A stretch of 64,000 nt of DNA from Membranipora membranacea (lineage: Eukaryota > Bryozoa > Gymnolaemata > Cheilostomatida > Membraniporidae), in assembly GCA_914767715.1 (NCBI GenBank), contig OU612067.1, positions 9,116,001 through 9,180,000 on the forward strand. The letters are read 5' to 3'. Below the pieces are notes generated by a model. That model had not been told where the DNA came from and searched no databases. It worked only from the letters and a program-made list of their open reading frames with translations. Positions 1 through 12,900 of the stretch are shown piece after piece. Each line of letters opens with the position of its first letter. The first letter of the stretch is position 1. A program made the position numbers and the translations under genes.

Positions 1-150
1 TTGGGGTTGTTGTTGAGTCTGACCTTCCTTGGACTCCTTGGATATATCTCCAAGCCTTACAAAGAGAGGTTCCCGCCGATAAGTCGTTAAAACCCCTGCT
101 TTGTTCTAACAAAAAACTCTTGATGAGTTGGAGACGATACTCTTGCAACA
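1..150 (+). pseudogene. possible Ty3/gypsy reverse-transcriptase remnant (3' end of RT), cut by window edge
   Basis: Frame 1 starting near base 19 reads LTFLGLLGYISKPYKERF, which resembles the conserved end of gypsy-type reverse transcriptases (pattern SFLGLxxYYRxFI followed by IAxPL). A one-base shift is then needed to read KPLLCSNKKL, which matches the expected PL-x-L-x-K-K tail. Both the shift and the stop after ISR say it is dead. The upstream RT core would lie outside the window, so the assignment rests on about 40 residues and is weak. Confidence 0.3.
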
Positions 151-3100
151 CAAAGTCAAGATAAATCGTAGATAAATATATATTATATAATTTTGATGCC
201 TTCAAAGATCACACCTCATAATTATGATCCAAAGTGATAAATATATCTCACTCCAAGTCTAAGTATATTCCGAGTATATGTTTGATCACTGTATAGTGCC
301 TGGAAGCCCCATCAGAGCGGTTTATCAGAATCACAGGCCTCTTTGTATTATTTTTACACCGCTAAAGACTACTCTTACCCAAAGAGCCTGTATGTAGGAG
401 GGTTCTATATGCGGACACTCATAATCATAGTTATACTAAAGTTCATTATGAATAATGAACTTTTTGTTTCGGAGATTAGAGTTATCTTATCTGAATCAAA
501 GAGCCGACAACTCCTTTGAACACAGGATAATCTGAAAACTCCTAACGTAAAACGTGTCACAAAGTATATTTGAATACTGTTTTATATGACATACGCAACA
601 GCTAGCAATTTATTAGCCATCGATATACATTTTTTCACATTGTGATTACAGATAGTTGGAGTGCTATCCAGTTATTATATGGTACTGGTACAATTCAACG
701 CATCCCCTGCAGAGCTCAAACAAGCTCCCCTTTCGTGATATATCGCCTTTTCAGTTTCTCAGGAACTACTTGTCCCATCTCAAAAATTCTTTCACTGACA
801 CGTTGCTAGTAGTCTGACTTTTTTTTAATATCCCAAATTTTTCTAAACCGCATGATTATAACTTGGTTAATTGTGCATTAACATATAGGCAGCAATTGGC
901 AAAATGATGCAGTAAATTACGTTATGCAAAAGCTGAAAATCTCTGCAGTATTACATGCAAAGCACATTGTATACAACAATGGATCACCTTTTTTGGGTGA
1001 AAGTTTAGCATCGAGAGAGAAATGTTTATGCTCATAACTTCTCTACTATTGAATTTATCATCAAAAACCACAATCAAAACCTCGGAAATACTCTCTAGTG
1101 TAATGTAAGCTGGTGTGTATGACATGTTGTTTAACCTATTTTAAGTTTTTTGGCTGGAAAGGAGTGCATGTTTTGGACCAAATAAAGCTAGTTCAGCCAC
1201 AAAAAATCCAAATATCTCAAGATGTAAAGCCATAATCAATAATCGCCTCGGTCAAAATCTAGACAATCTCCTGCTGTTCATCATGCTGACAACAAATTTG
1301 ACTGACATATTTCTGAATTTTTTATTTTTGGCTGGAAAACTTTGTCGAAAATTAGTGAAAATTTGGGTTATTATTTGTTACAGTTGTGACAGCCAGGATC
1401 TGTAATCTGGTAAGATTATTGATGGAAGTGACAGTGCAAGACCAAAATGGTATAATAAATTGGAAATTTTAGTTTCTGCATTATCGGGGTCACATGTAAT
1501 GAGGGGTCAGAAATGGCCCTGTTACTATTGCAAAAATCAAGTTTCAGTCTCGAAGACAGGAGGCCTAAAAATATGAAGTTTCACTAAAATGTCACTACTC
1601 CAGTTAGTGCCATGCCTGCTCTATATGGTGAAAGCAAAAACTAATCAAATACCTCGATAGCAAGGCACAGAGGGCTCAATTTAAAAAGGGCACTTTTTGA
1701 CCCAAAATGAACTTTCAGTGGTCACTGCGACTCAACGTCAAATATTTGGGAGGTTTCAACTGTGAAAATAACTATAAGACATGATCCCCAATATAATATT
1801 AAAAAGTTTTAAAAAGCGATATATCACGTTAACTTTGTCATATTGAGCATTCGATATCAGCACAACCCCATCATTGACTCTGTTGAAGCTGTTTATTGGA
1901 AAATAGTCAGTTGATTCAGCACAATCTCTCAAAATTTACTGTAAAATTTTGTGGGATTGTTTTTATCTTAATTTTAGTTCCTAATTAATTGTTGATGAGA
2001 TATAGGCTAACCGTGAAAAGGGGCTGTTTTGTTTCGATGTGCTGTGTGTTTTGCATACCATTTTCTCAGTAGCTGCAGGTACATACCTGCGCACAAAATG
2101 TAGATGCTGACATTATAAGCAAAAATGTTGTTTATCCCCGGAGTAAACTGTTAACACAATATTTAGATGTAAAAGTATTTTGCAGTTAGAACACTTACTT
2201 TAGTGATAGTAATAAAGTAAGGAATATTGCAGGCAAAATACAAAATATCAAATTTCATGAGAGTCTACAGGGGCTATCCTCAAAATTCGGAGAGGTAGCA
2301 GATTAACATTCTTGCCTCCTTATCATTATGGCTTGTTACTAAACCAATGACAAATAGCCTGGCTCATAAAAATTACAACAAACTTCTGCGTAAACTTACC
2401 TTCACTAAACTGTTTCTTTATGTTGTTTGATGAGGGCTGAATAGAGTGTTAGATGTCTAAAACCTGTAACAGAAATGGTACTGAACAGACTTTATAACTA
2501 TAACTATAGGATAAGATTGATTACGATGCTAAATTAATGCAGTTGAGTTGTCTTCTGTCCTACCATGAGAGGACAACAATTAAAAGCTCAAACTTGGCTT
2601 GGGGCATGTGACATTACAAAATAAAGATAGGAAAGGGATAGAGGCCTATATTGGTGTCATCACAAATACTGTAATAAATTATAATACTAATCTTGATCTA
2701 TACCTACAAGTAGCAAATTTTATAGGTCATTTCAGAGATCACATTAAGAGACTGCTAAATTTGAGCTTCATTGCAGGGATGAGTTCAAAAAGGGGCTGCT
2801 AGGAGACCTCTATGGGCTCTGTTGAACTGCACCATCACGCTGCAAAACTTGTGAGAGCCCCTACTGCCAGCAGTCATTAAAATATTGAAACATAATAATT
2901 TAACTTATAAGAAACATTGATATCTTATTTCTTTTTATAGGATCGCAACTCTCTTCTAAAGATGATATAATTTAACCGGGGTGTAAATATACGGAATCTA
3001 TAGCTTATCAACCTTCAGAAGAAACAATTAAGTGTTCTGTAGGAATGCTGATAGGATTTATATTTATTATTTTGTAATACCAAGCTCCTTGTTGTTGCCC

Positions 3101-4521
3101 GATGCTGATAGTTATGACCTCCCTCATTTTGAATTTAATAATTGATTTTTATGCTAAAATATTATTTTTTATTTTCCCTAATTATATTACAACAATACGA
3201 ATGGTGTGAGATTGAATATTTTTTATATGTTAGAATCATCAAGATATACAGTTCAGAGTTGATTGGTAATGAAAACATAAGTTGTGTTATAAAATGAATG
3301 GGGAACATAGTACCCCTACAGTTTTGGTGAACAAATCACCACCGCGCTAAGATTCCGATATAGTTTAGTGGTATTTTACCACTCCAGAAGTGGACTACAG
3401 CCCACGGCACACTTTTTCTAGGGTCGCCGACCCTTACCAGCGTTTCCAGGTTCCCAACCTTGACCAGCTTGCATTTTTATTGTAAGTCAGATCAATAATA
3501 TACATTTTTCAATGTATTTAGATCGATAATGAAGTACTCATCAATCAATCAAATAATCAATCAATAATATCCATCATCCAGCTGCAGAAAAACTCTCAAG
3601 AACTCGAAACCTACTGAGGGACATTTGCATTTAAAATCAGAGTGCAAATATTCATTTTCATGGGTTGTTTGATGGTAAACTGAACCCTCATAACTGTGTC
3701 TTGACAAATTTTTCCTTACAAATTTAGATCTGAATTGGTACTATGCAAATGGCTGAGCGTTGACCTTTGGTCTAAACAGGTGCAAACAACAGTATATGTA
3801 AGGACAACTCCCAGATGATGACAGATATTGTTTGATTAGAGTCTCATGTATTTTTCAATACGGTAGAGATGTAACGTAACGTTCTGACGCTAGGAATGGT
3901 CCTGCTCAGCCAAAATAGTGGTCAGTGACCAATGCTGTTGCCAGTTAAGAATTAAGGTTCAGCTTAAATGATCAGATCTGACAAAGCAGGGTATCTTTCT
4001 GACTGTCTCAAATTCGTCTGGTGTGAGCTCTAGAATCATATCATGAGCTTCAGTAGTCTGAAAATGAGTGACAGTAAAAACATTTAAGGCTAACAGGTCA
4101 AATTGGTAAATATTTATGATCTATCAAGCTACTCTAGTACCAAACGAGGGTGTTAAATGCCGAAGCCTATCAAAACACGAGAATAGCAGTAAAAACAGAA
4201 CAGGAACTCCCGCTATATATTCAACTGCCAATCTATTTTTATAGATCGTAATATGGATTCAGGTTGTTCTATCTGAGTAGTGAAACCGACAGAGTGCAGT
4301 TCAAAATAGATCTAGCTCAATAAAGTTTCAATCATAAAAAAAGATATAATAAGAAAAGATTAAAAAAAAATAGTTTCAAGAAGTGAGTCATTTGATAATT
4401 AATGTCAAGATTTTGTCTGCAACTAAAGTAAACCTAAGTTCTGACCCTGGACATAGGATAAATTGGTAATAGATTGTGCCCCTACTAAAACTTGTAATTT
4501 AGCAGTTTCTGTGAAATCTGA
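151..4521. other. gene-poor AT-rich stretch
   Basis: I see no coding exon with both splice borders and family similarity in this stretch. It holds short chance ORFs only. A short near-perfect hairpin lies at 438-463 (arms AAAGTTCATTAT / ATAATGAACTTT with a 2-base loop). Small runs of CAATCAAT-type simple sequence occur near 3535-3570. It is probably intergenic DNA or intron of a gene outside the window. Confidence 0.5.
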
Positions 4522-5460
4522 CTATGATTGAATTCTAAAACAACTTTTGATGTGGATTTTACTAACTGATACTGCCAACCTATCACAGGGTATGATGGCC
4601 ATTACGCACATTCCAACTGCCGTTATCATCCAAGTAACAGACACATTGAACAAAATAAGAAGTACAGTCCCCACATCTGCTGACAACATAAGCCCCAGCA
4701 TTAGTGAAAAGATTTGATTGGCTCGAGTTCCAAGTCTGGTGAGTAGTAGATGCGCTTTACTGTACTCTGCTAGTTTGGCCAATACTTTTCAGAAGCTGAC
4801 TGCACAAGATGATGGTCGTACTCTCTTAAAATTATCTGCTGCGTTTTGCAAACCCATACAAAGTACTCTACAGGATATGGCCTACATGAGATTTACAAGT
4901 ATATCCGCACCAATCTGATACGTTTTGAAGACCATTGGAGTCATTGGTGATGTAGTGTTAGAATTTAGCTGAGCAAGAAAGATCACTTGCGCATTGTCTG
5001 CTCCTGAGTAATAAAACATTTCTTTCAATACAAAGGCAAGTCTGAGTAAGACAAAAATATGGATACTACCCAAATCAAGATCTTGATTTTCCTAGCACAA
5101 TCATGCTTTCCTCCACACTAACAAGACCCTCACAATACTTTTCTAAACCTTATTTGCCGTGAGCAGTGTTACAGCAAAGTGAGTCCCCAAGCATCAAAGT
5201 GCAATTTCCACCAGCAGTACTTTTAAGATTTCTCTTTGCTCTGAGTCCCATGTTAGAATAGGCTAGGTGAGGAGATACAACAACAGGGTGAAACATGTAA
5301 TCCATTGACGAACGGTGCGCAATCTCTGATGATTGGTTGATTTAATTATCTGTACTTCTTCGCCTGAGATTATCCCGGGGACCAATAGAATGTACCTGAT
5401 TGGCATATTTAGTGTTGCGAGGATTGAAGCAGATTTTGCGTTCTTGCTGTCAATCCTCAT
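4522..5460 (-). pseudogene. decayed single-frame ORF, possible multi-pass membrane protein relic
   Basis: Three ORF pieces at 5460-5263, 5073-4882 and 4782-4522 are all in the same reading frame on the minus strand and are separated only by in-frame stops, about eight over 940 bases. The translation has hydrophobic stretches (for example LLYLLT, IHIFVLLRLAFVL and a long one near IFSLMLGLMLSADVGTVLLI). The C-terminal piece (LTRLGTRANQIFSLMLGL) recalls, loosely, the last loop and helix of gustatory-receptor-like proteins of protostomes. There are no obvious splice sites at the breaks, so a decayed intronless copy is more likely than a spliced gene. The family assignment is a guess. Confidence 0.3.
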
Positions 5461-5613
5461 GTTGAAAACCAGTGGTGATTACAAAAAGGCAGCAGCTAAC
5501 AAAGGGACAAGGTGGCAGACAGCTATCAGTCACCCAACAGAACTGCATAACAAAAAGGAAGCATCTCAAACTAGTTGCTTGGTATGTCTACAAAAAACTT
5601 TTTACTTTTAGTT

Positions 5614-5619
5614 TTTATT
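5614..5619 (-). other. polyadenylation signal AATAAA of the C-type lectin gene
   Basis: The minus strand reads AATAAA here, about 150 bases after the lectin stop codon at 5770-5772. The distance suits a short 3' UTR. Other A-rich candidates are nearby, so this is the best of several. Confidence 0.45.
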
Positions 5620-5769
5620 TTAATTGCTACTAACACATATATTTTAGCAAATTACAATCTCCTCACAATTTTCAATTTTATGGATATAAAAGGGATAACA
5701 AAAGTAAGAATAGGAATTTGAAAAATAATTAAAAATCTTGCAACACTTTCACCATATGACTGTAGGATT

Positions 5770-8700
5770 TTAAATGCGTGATGGCTCATTGTAAACGCAA
5801 ACGAAATGCTTGTGATGATTGCAGCTTGTGTCTTTGACCATGAGGGCGTTTTGACCGCCAGGTAGTTTCAGACATCTCGGTGGTGCAGCCATCTCTGGAC
5901 TTCCAGCCTCAAACAGGGCATTGTTGAAGGGGCTGCCATCAACATTCACATAGCCTGCCATTGGTTGGGGAGGTAGGTATGAGCCAATCCACAAAGGCAT
6001 ATCTACGCGCCCTGAGAGAATATATAATATTATTGTAGCCAAGCAGTCAATGCGAGGCGTCTACTCATATTATATATAATACAATATACTTTACTATTTA
6101 AACACTGCGAAGCAAAGAGTACAACATCAAAACACCATAAGTGTCATATTTATTACATTTCTATTTCTTATTACTTTCCTGCAATCAAACCATGGAGTTG
6201 TCTTCTCTTAATCAGTGACAAGACAAATCAATACTGTTTCTAACAAAATTTTGCTTTCTAGTGTGTGCATTAAATTTGCCTACAAATACACTGTATACAC
6301 TGTCCTAGTTATAACAGTGCCTGAGCTAGATTTGTAGCATGGCTAGGGTCAAGGGGCAACGGAACAGTGACACTCACCATACATGTTACGCAGGGCATTC
6401 ATGACGCTCAAATCACTTTTAGTTCTCAAAATAGCCAGATTGCCGAGTCCTAAAGTTCCCTGTTCACAAGCCAGCTTAGCATCTGACCAAGAGGCCGCTT
6501 CATCCTTCTGACTGAAGTAAACACACTTTCCTGCCATCTCTATAAATCCCCATGGGCATCTTGGTGTAACCATCACTACAAAGAAAGTGTGAGATCTCTC
6601 ATCATGATTATGGACATCTTCAACCAGTTATTGTCACATAAATACAAAGCGCAAGAAGATTTGACATCATTCATTAAAATCATCTTCTCTTTTATAGTTA
6701 AGATGAAGTGTAGATCCAAGAGTCATCTTATGCCAATCTCATTAATTTCCTCTGACTCTGACTCTGACTCTGACTCTGACTCTGACTCTGACTCTGACTC
6801 TGACTCTGACTCTGACTCTGACTCTGACTCTGACTCTGACTCTGACTCTGACTCTGACTCTGACTCTGACTCTGACTCTGACTCTGACTCTGACTCTGAC
6901 TCTGACTCTGACTCTGACTCTGACTCTGACCCTCCACTTGAAGAATTGTATTTAAGCTTATTTGCCTTCGGGTACTGATCAGTTTAGTGTTAATAAAGTT
7001 AATGATATATATATATATATACATATAACCAATGTGTTTCATTCTTTGTTGCGATATTGACATTGGTCAAAGATATCCTCTATTCATACCTTCACAGATA
7101 TATCCCTGGAATGATTCAGAGTTGCAGTAATAGTTGGCTAGTTTCATTCCTCCGTGTTGGTTATACCTTGTTGAGTAGAGACATTTAGGTCCACGTGGAA
7201 CCATACCCTTCCCATTAGGCTGGTAATCATATTCTCTTCGACCGTTCACCCAGTAAGATCCTCTTTCTCTTGCTAAGAAAAATAATTATTGAAGAGAGGG
7301 TATACAGATTAAAGCGATCATCAAGTTTTCAGTATTATTTCAATTGCAGTTCACTCTGAAATGTGTTGTAATCATACTCGTTATACCCAGGAACAAAATA
7401 TAGATATATTGTTAGCCCAAAATTCAATGGAATATTTTCCAATGTTGGGTATTCATATGTGGTCATATTTTTATTTCAGAGCCAAAAGTTTGAAAACTTG
7501 ATCCAGTACAATAAAAGATCATTTAACGACACAGAAGGATTAAAGCAATTTATAGTCCGTCAGCTAGGCCTGCAGTAGTAATGCAATATTTTGACACTGA
7601 AAAAATTCATAGCACTCCTATGTAAATTTTATGGGTAGTGTTAACATTTGCCCCGTTTCTCATCGTTTGCACCTGTGAGGTAAGTGTCAAAATATTGCAT
7701 TACACTGCAGAACTAGCTGCCAGACTATATAATGCTTTGGTCCTTCTGTAGTATTTAGGTCCCCCATGAAGCTTGACACATGAAAATGATCTCTGTAACT
7801 CACAGAATATTCTCCTGAGCTGGTTAATAGAGTTAAGTTTGGCGTCGGTCTCGACAGCGACCAGGTCTCCACCCCGTGTTTTACAGTCCATCTTAGCTTG
7901 GAACCAGGTCTTGCGGCCATCGACAAAGAGCATACAGGACTTAGCTCCTGGCGAGTCTGAGTCATATCCTGCTGATACCCAGCCGTTCAAACACCCTGCA
8001 AATAAAACAAATTTTATTTTAGTATTTTATTTATATTTACAAATAATATAGTAAAAAAGATAATAAAATTGTTTCTAGATAGGGTACGCTATTAACTATG
8101 GCTCAATGTAGTTCTCTTGCAAGATATACTAGGCTCAATGGAGTTTCCCGGCAATGATGCCCCTCTTGTGGGGCGTTGTCATAAATTATTGGGGGAGAGA
8201 TTTGAACATACTATGTGGGTAGAAGTTAGTCACATAAAATTTTATTAAGTCTACAGTATTTCTCCCTACACATGATAATGATAACCTCTATGCCATGCCT
8301 AGGAGGTCTCTAAATCATGATCAGCGCTGGATCTGAACCCACTTCAACGACAGGTATAATGATAGTTACATTATGTAGCTAATTTAAAAGTTAATTCCTG
8401 AAAATCTAAGTTTATGTTAAACCCTGAAATTAACATCACATGAAAATTCTTCTAACATTTTTTGGGCCCAAGTAGCATAACCCCATGACCTTGATAAAGC
8501 GCAGATTTGCCAGTTATTCGGTTAAACAAGAGCAGGTTTGATACATTTAAGTCATTCCTACCTCCTTCCTCGGCTTGGGCTGGCGCGAAGTTCCCTTTAG
8601 CGAAAAGAGGTTGTGCTCCCGGGTTTCCCTTTGGAAACAGAGGATCTTGAGCTAAGTCTTGGAATCCCTTCAGTAAAACTGGCTGAGCATCTGGGAATCC

Positions 8701-9907
8701 CTTTGGTAAGACGGAACTTGGTTGTTGGGCTAGGATTCCCTTTGGCTCATAGCCAGGAACAATTCTTCGTGGGTTTGGTTCATATGTAAGGGGTGGTGGA
8801 CCTTTTGAATATGAAGCAACAATCTAAAGAAAATAAATATATCATGTGTTAAGTTAACATTTAATTAAAGGAAACAATCGGAACAATTTAAAAGCGTTGC
8901 ATGGCTCTACAGCAGCATTCGAACTATTTGAAGAAAAAGCAAAAAAAAGCTTGAGCCGGATTTTCTTACAGTATCTTAGAGTTTCAGAATCAGATGAATA
9001 AACTTGAATATGAATCCCATTTTTTTAAGGAGCTGTACCAACAAGCATCTGGGTTATGTGGAATTAGCAGACATGTGATTTTCCTGAACTTGGCTCAGCA
9101 GAGAAATTTCGGTTAACAAAAAATTAGAGACTTAACTAAAAATACAGATTGGATACTATTTGACTTTATTTACTTACATTTACCAAAGAGGCCAAAGCAA
9201 TCAGCAAGATTAATCTGAAATAAATGATAAAAAAGGTTGAAATAAAATAAATGAATAAAATGGCCTACTAGTACAATTAAATATGTACGACAAGGGCTCC
9301 CTGCGTATTTTACCAATGATTGAAAATTGAGTGTCTCAAAGTTGAAAAAAAGATTTGGTCAATTTGAATGAAACCGGAAGAGAAGGTCTCCCTATTTCAA
9401 AGCAAAATTCAAGAGAAGATCGCCATCCTTCACAATTAAACTTTTGCCCAATGCCGGCTCAGTTCTTCAGATTTATGTTCAGTTTTATGTCAACAACCAT
9501 TCGGATGTTTTGAAGAATTTATACTGAAGATGTCAGTTTAAAATTGAAGGTAGCCTTATTTTTCTCTGAAGGAATTGAAGCCAGAAATGTATGCAGGGAG
9601 CCCCATGAGAGCAAACCGTCCTTCTATGCAGCAGGTGGTTTATCATGAGAGGAGCAAGTTTTAAACATCGCATATTACTGGGGGATTCCAAGGGGAGTGG
9701 TGTGATAGCTAAAATAAACGATGTGATATCTATATTATTGTTTTATTTTGGAAAATAAAATACGGTACCGACTTATCGGATTGCACTTGAAAAGTCAGCA
9801 TTTAATAGTGCTAAAAACAACAAAAATAAAAGAAAGTGAGAATGAGTGAAATGAAAGCATTGCTGTATTATATCGGCACAAATTTGACATATAGTATACC
9901 TGTCCAT
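5770..9907 (-). CDS. secreted protein with two C-type lectin domains and a KG/Q-repeat linker
   Basis: Seven exons join in one frame to 373 aa: 9907-9900, 9214-9178, 8823-8562, 7995-7804, 7272-7090, 6575-6378, 6011-5770 (stop TAA 5772-5770). The two first exons give [15 protein letters not shown], a signal peptide; the 8-base first exon is inferred from phase and a CAG/GTATAC donor and is the least certain. Residues 16-102 form a low-complexity linker with KG at residues 43, 56, 67, 80 and 91. Exons 4+5 (about 103-228) encode one C-type lectin fold ([43 protein letters not shown]). Exons 6+7 (about 228-373) encode a second ([33 protein letters not shown]). Introns after exon 3 are all phase 1, so each domain is a symmetric exon pair. 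Domain 1 has a QPN tripeptide in the position of the sugar-binding EPN/QPD loop; domain 2 lacks it and lacks WND, so calcium-dependent sugar binding there is doubtful. It is probably an extracellular lectin or matrix protein. Confidence 0.85.
6576..7089 (-). other. intron between the two lectin domains, containing a hexamer satellite
   Basis: This 514-base intron separates the two C-type lectin domain modules. It begins with GT after exon 5 (7089-7088) and ends with AG before exon 6. More than a third of it is the TCTGAC hexamer tract at 6751-6930, and an (AT)n run sits near 7003-7021. The ORFs that cross it encode only Ser-Asp or Gln-Ser repeats. Confidence 0.8.
6751..6930. repeat. perfect (TCTGAC)30 microsatellite
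   Basis: Thirty uninterrupted copies of TCTGAC occupy 180 bases. All copies look identical, so the array is young or actively homogenised. It lies inside a lectin intron. Both strands are open in at least one frame (Ser-Asp on plus, Ser-Gln on minus), which explains the long ORFs called over it; neither shows start, splice or family evidence. Confidence 0.98.
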
Positions 9908-12900
9908 TTCTATAAGACTTCCCACCTTCCTCTAACCAGTAGAAATGGGCATCAAGCTCGAATCAGCGGCAGCCTGACGATGTCATTATAAATAACCCCT
10001 TTATTTGATACTAATTTTCGCAGCTCAACAACAATGATTAGCAACATAACAATGAAAATGAATTCAATTATCTCAAACAATACAGTGATATAAATGAGAA
10101 ATCCGTAAGTGATTAAGTGCACAGCTTGGTGCAGAAGGTCTTCGGACGGAGGCGGGGCATCAAGTATCATGCATTCGTGTTCGTCCAATCTGATTGGTCA
10201 AATTATCCACTGCTGGGCCTTCTGTCACACGCCCCGAACCCACCCCTGCGCGGAGGTTAAAATAACACAATAAGGCAAACGACCCACATATGCTAAAAAT
10301 GTGTCTGTTGATTAATGCTAGCCCCGAATTTATATTAGCTAATTTAATGTGATTATGTCAGACATTTCACCCCTGCGAACTTTATTGTTTTTTCATGCTT
10401 TTATTGTTAAGACTAATTAGATCTTAAGAATATCAATTCTCTGAGCTAATAAAAAATAGAACCTGCTGTGAAAGTCAAGGTTAACCCATCTCACTCTGAG
10501 GCCCAAATTCTGAATCGAATAAGTAGAACATTAATAACAGCTGATGATATGTACAAGATGCAGTTATTCCTAGAATTATCTTGAAGCATTACATGAGGAT
10601 ATCATTAGAGTCTACATAAGTGCACTCAAATTCTTCTCAGGAACAACAGTGAATTCGACCTTATCTTATCTTATCTTATCATATCTCATACGTTTTACCG
10701 GCATCATGATATCAGAGGATTAGCAGGGGAGAGACAGGAAAATGGATGTGAATATTCAAATTAATTTAAAGTGTAAGCAGGTTAATTCGGACTTTATAAT
10801 TCAGAACTCCTGTTGATTCAGACAAAGAAAATTGGTCCCTTCACCCAGATCTCAGTGCATTCTAATGTCACTTAATTCGGACTCTTTTTGAGGTTTGAAT
10901 TGAGTGAACTTTTGTATCAGTTGGTTCTGTATACTCCATCATTACGTAACATCCCTTGACAATCACTATTTGAGTCATTACAGTATTTATTACATCTCAT
11001 GAATATGGATACAAGCCTCCTCCCATCTTAATGTTACTGAGCCACGGCCCAAATTTGCTTGTTGAGCAATCTATTGCCGCTGTTATTAAGCAAAGTTTTT
11101 GGCAATCACTGCAATGTAGTTTGCTGCACTAAATAGGATATTATTCATTTATTCTTTAAAGTCCTAGTAGTTGGGGTTAGACACAAAAATACAGCAGCCA
11201 GAGTCAAAAAAGTCTTAAATATAAGTAAAATATTTGGGATGCAGGAGCAGAAGCTTAACTATGGTATAAACAGTTGGTTAGAGCGAGGAGTTAGAGACTC
11301 CTTGGTGAGAGCATTGTTCCTTTAGCATGCAAATTTTGAACATCGTTTGTTCGAATCCCACTGCAGTCCATTGACTTCTTGGGTTTGGTTGCTCCCCCCC
11401 CCCAGATGTGCTCCGACCTGCCTGCACACAGAGAGCAACCTGGTGCAGATATTGCGGCCAAGCCACCAATATTTTGCCCATGCTTCGGGATGTGGCATGT
11501 GATATGACAACTAGATTTTTAATCAACAATTTTAATCAACCATTCACCATTCCACTATTTAGAGCAGTGCTTTTTTGCTTTCGCCCTCATTACATAAAGA
11601 TGAGAGACAGGAATCCACATCAGCACACATCAAAAGACACATGGTGATGGCCCAAATCATCACGCAGGCTCTACGAATACAGGGTCAGCTTATCAGTAAC
11701 AATTTTGAAGAGGCTGTGTATTTAGTGTCGAAATGCATTGTCAAATAGCTAATAATAGAAATACATTGCCGGAATAGAAACACCACACGATATGCTAAAA
11801 TGACGGTATCCATCACATATGTCTTCGGCTTTGGACTTTGAGGCGGTCTGTCACCAGCATTTAACTTATAAAGTCAAAACAACTGTTACTCTTATCATAC
11901 TATGGTGGAGGGGAGTATGTATAAGTACTTGTTTACATCTCACTAATATAGTCAGTTGTGACAATCTAGCACATGAATACACAAGTACATTTTGAATCAA
12001 TATAGCATTTATTACTGTACTAGAAAATCAAAGACTTATTGCCCTCTTCAATATTCTGATTGACCACGATGAGATTATGCTTGAAAATACAGCCGTCTGA
12101 CCGCCTACACCTGGTCATGCTACTTTGCCTGATAGCCGCACTAGCCCATGGTGTGTGCGTGCAAATGTGTTCAAATCAAATATCAATTAATCACCACCAG
12201 CTAAATTGGGAGAATCAGTTTTCCGCATTTCCATGATTATTGCACTGTCAAAATGTCAAGATTTGTTGCGTTGGTAACCATTTTCATCACAGGGTATTGG
12301 CACTAAAACAAGCTATCCGTGTTTGCTGGCAATCATATGACTCAACTGAGATGAGCCAGACACAGTTTTGAAATTGATTACCTCTGATAAGAGTGAATTT
12401 CTGTGAATATCAGAGCTTTGTACAACTTGGTACCATTTTGGATCTCGTGGCAGTGCTCTTCAGTGAAAGAAGAAATTTCCATATTTGTGTCAAAAACAGA
12501 AAATTCTTCATCGGGACAGGACAGGGTAAGTTCACTGTTAAGTATGGATGATTTTTATGGTAAGTTTGGTTTATTTTCAATTCAGTCAATTTTAAAAATT
12601 TCGGTGGAAACAGCCCTGTACCTAGGTGATTTGTAGAGCATTTTTGATCATAACCCTCCACTAGCCTTTAGTAAAAACATCTGATGGAAATCTAGTCGAG
12701 GCACAGTTAGTTTCGATCTAATAATAGATAACTTACTGAAGTTAAAAAATTGTAAGTGTTAGTGCCTTTTATATCGTTATTTATATCCTGTTTACATTCC
12801 CAGAGGAGTAAATGCTAGCATGAGGGTGACTTAATCATAGCTAGCACTTTATATTGGCTAGCTGAGGTGGGAATCATCATAAAGTGAAGTAAACTTTAGC

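Noticed and set aside
6589-6978. ORF encoding a long Ser-Asp repeat protein (+) and its minus-strand Gln-Ser twin
   Set aside because: Both are readings of the (TCTGAC)30 array inside a lectin intron; no independent start, splice or family evidence.
7687-7965. Alternative reading of lectin exon 4 running on to 7700
   Set aside because: A strong TTCT/GTGAGT donor at 7803 and the phase of exon 5 show the exon ends at 7804.
9952-10188. Minus ORF with a very hydrophobic segment (FLIYITVLFEIIEF) upstream of the lectin
   Set aside because: AT-rich DNA often gives hydrophobic chance ORFs; it stops before the lectin start and shows no family features.
11349-11359. B-box suggesting a tRNA gene
   Set aside because: A-box to B-box distance and missing acceptor stem show a SINE head and not a tRNA.
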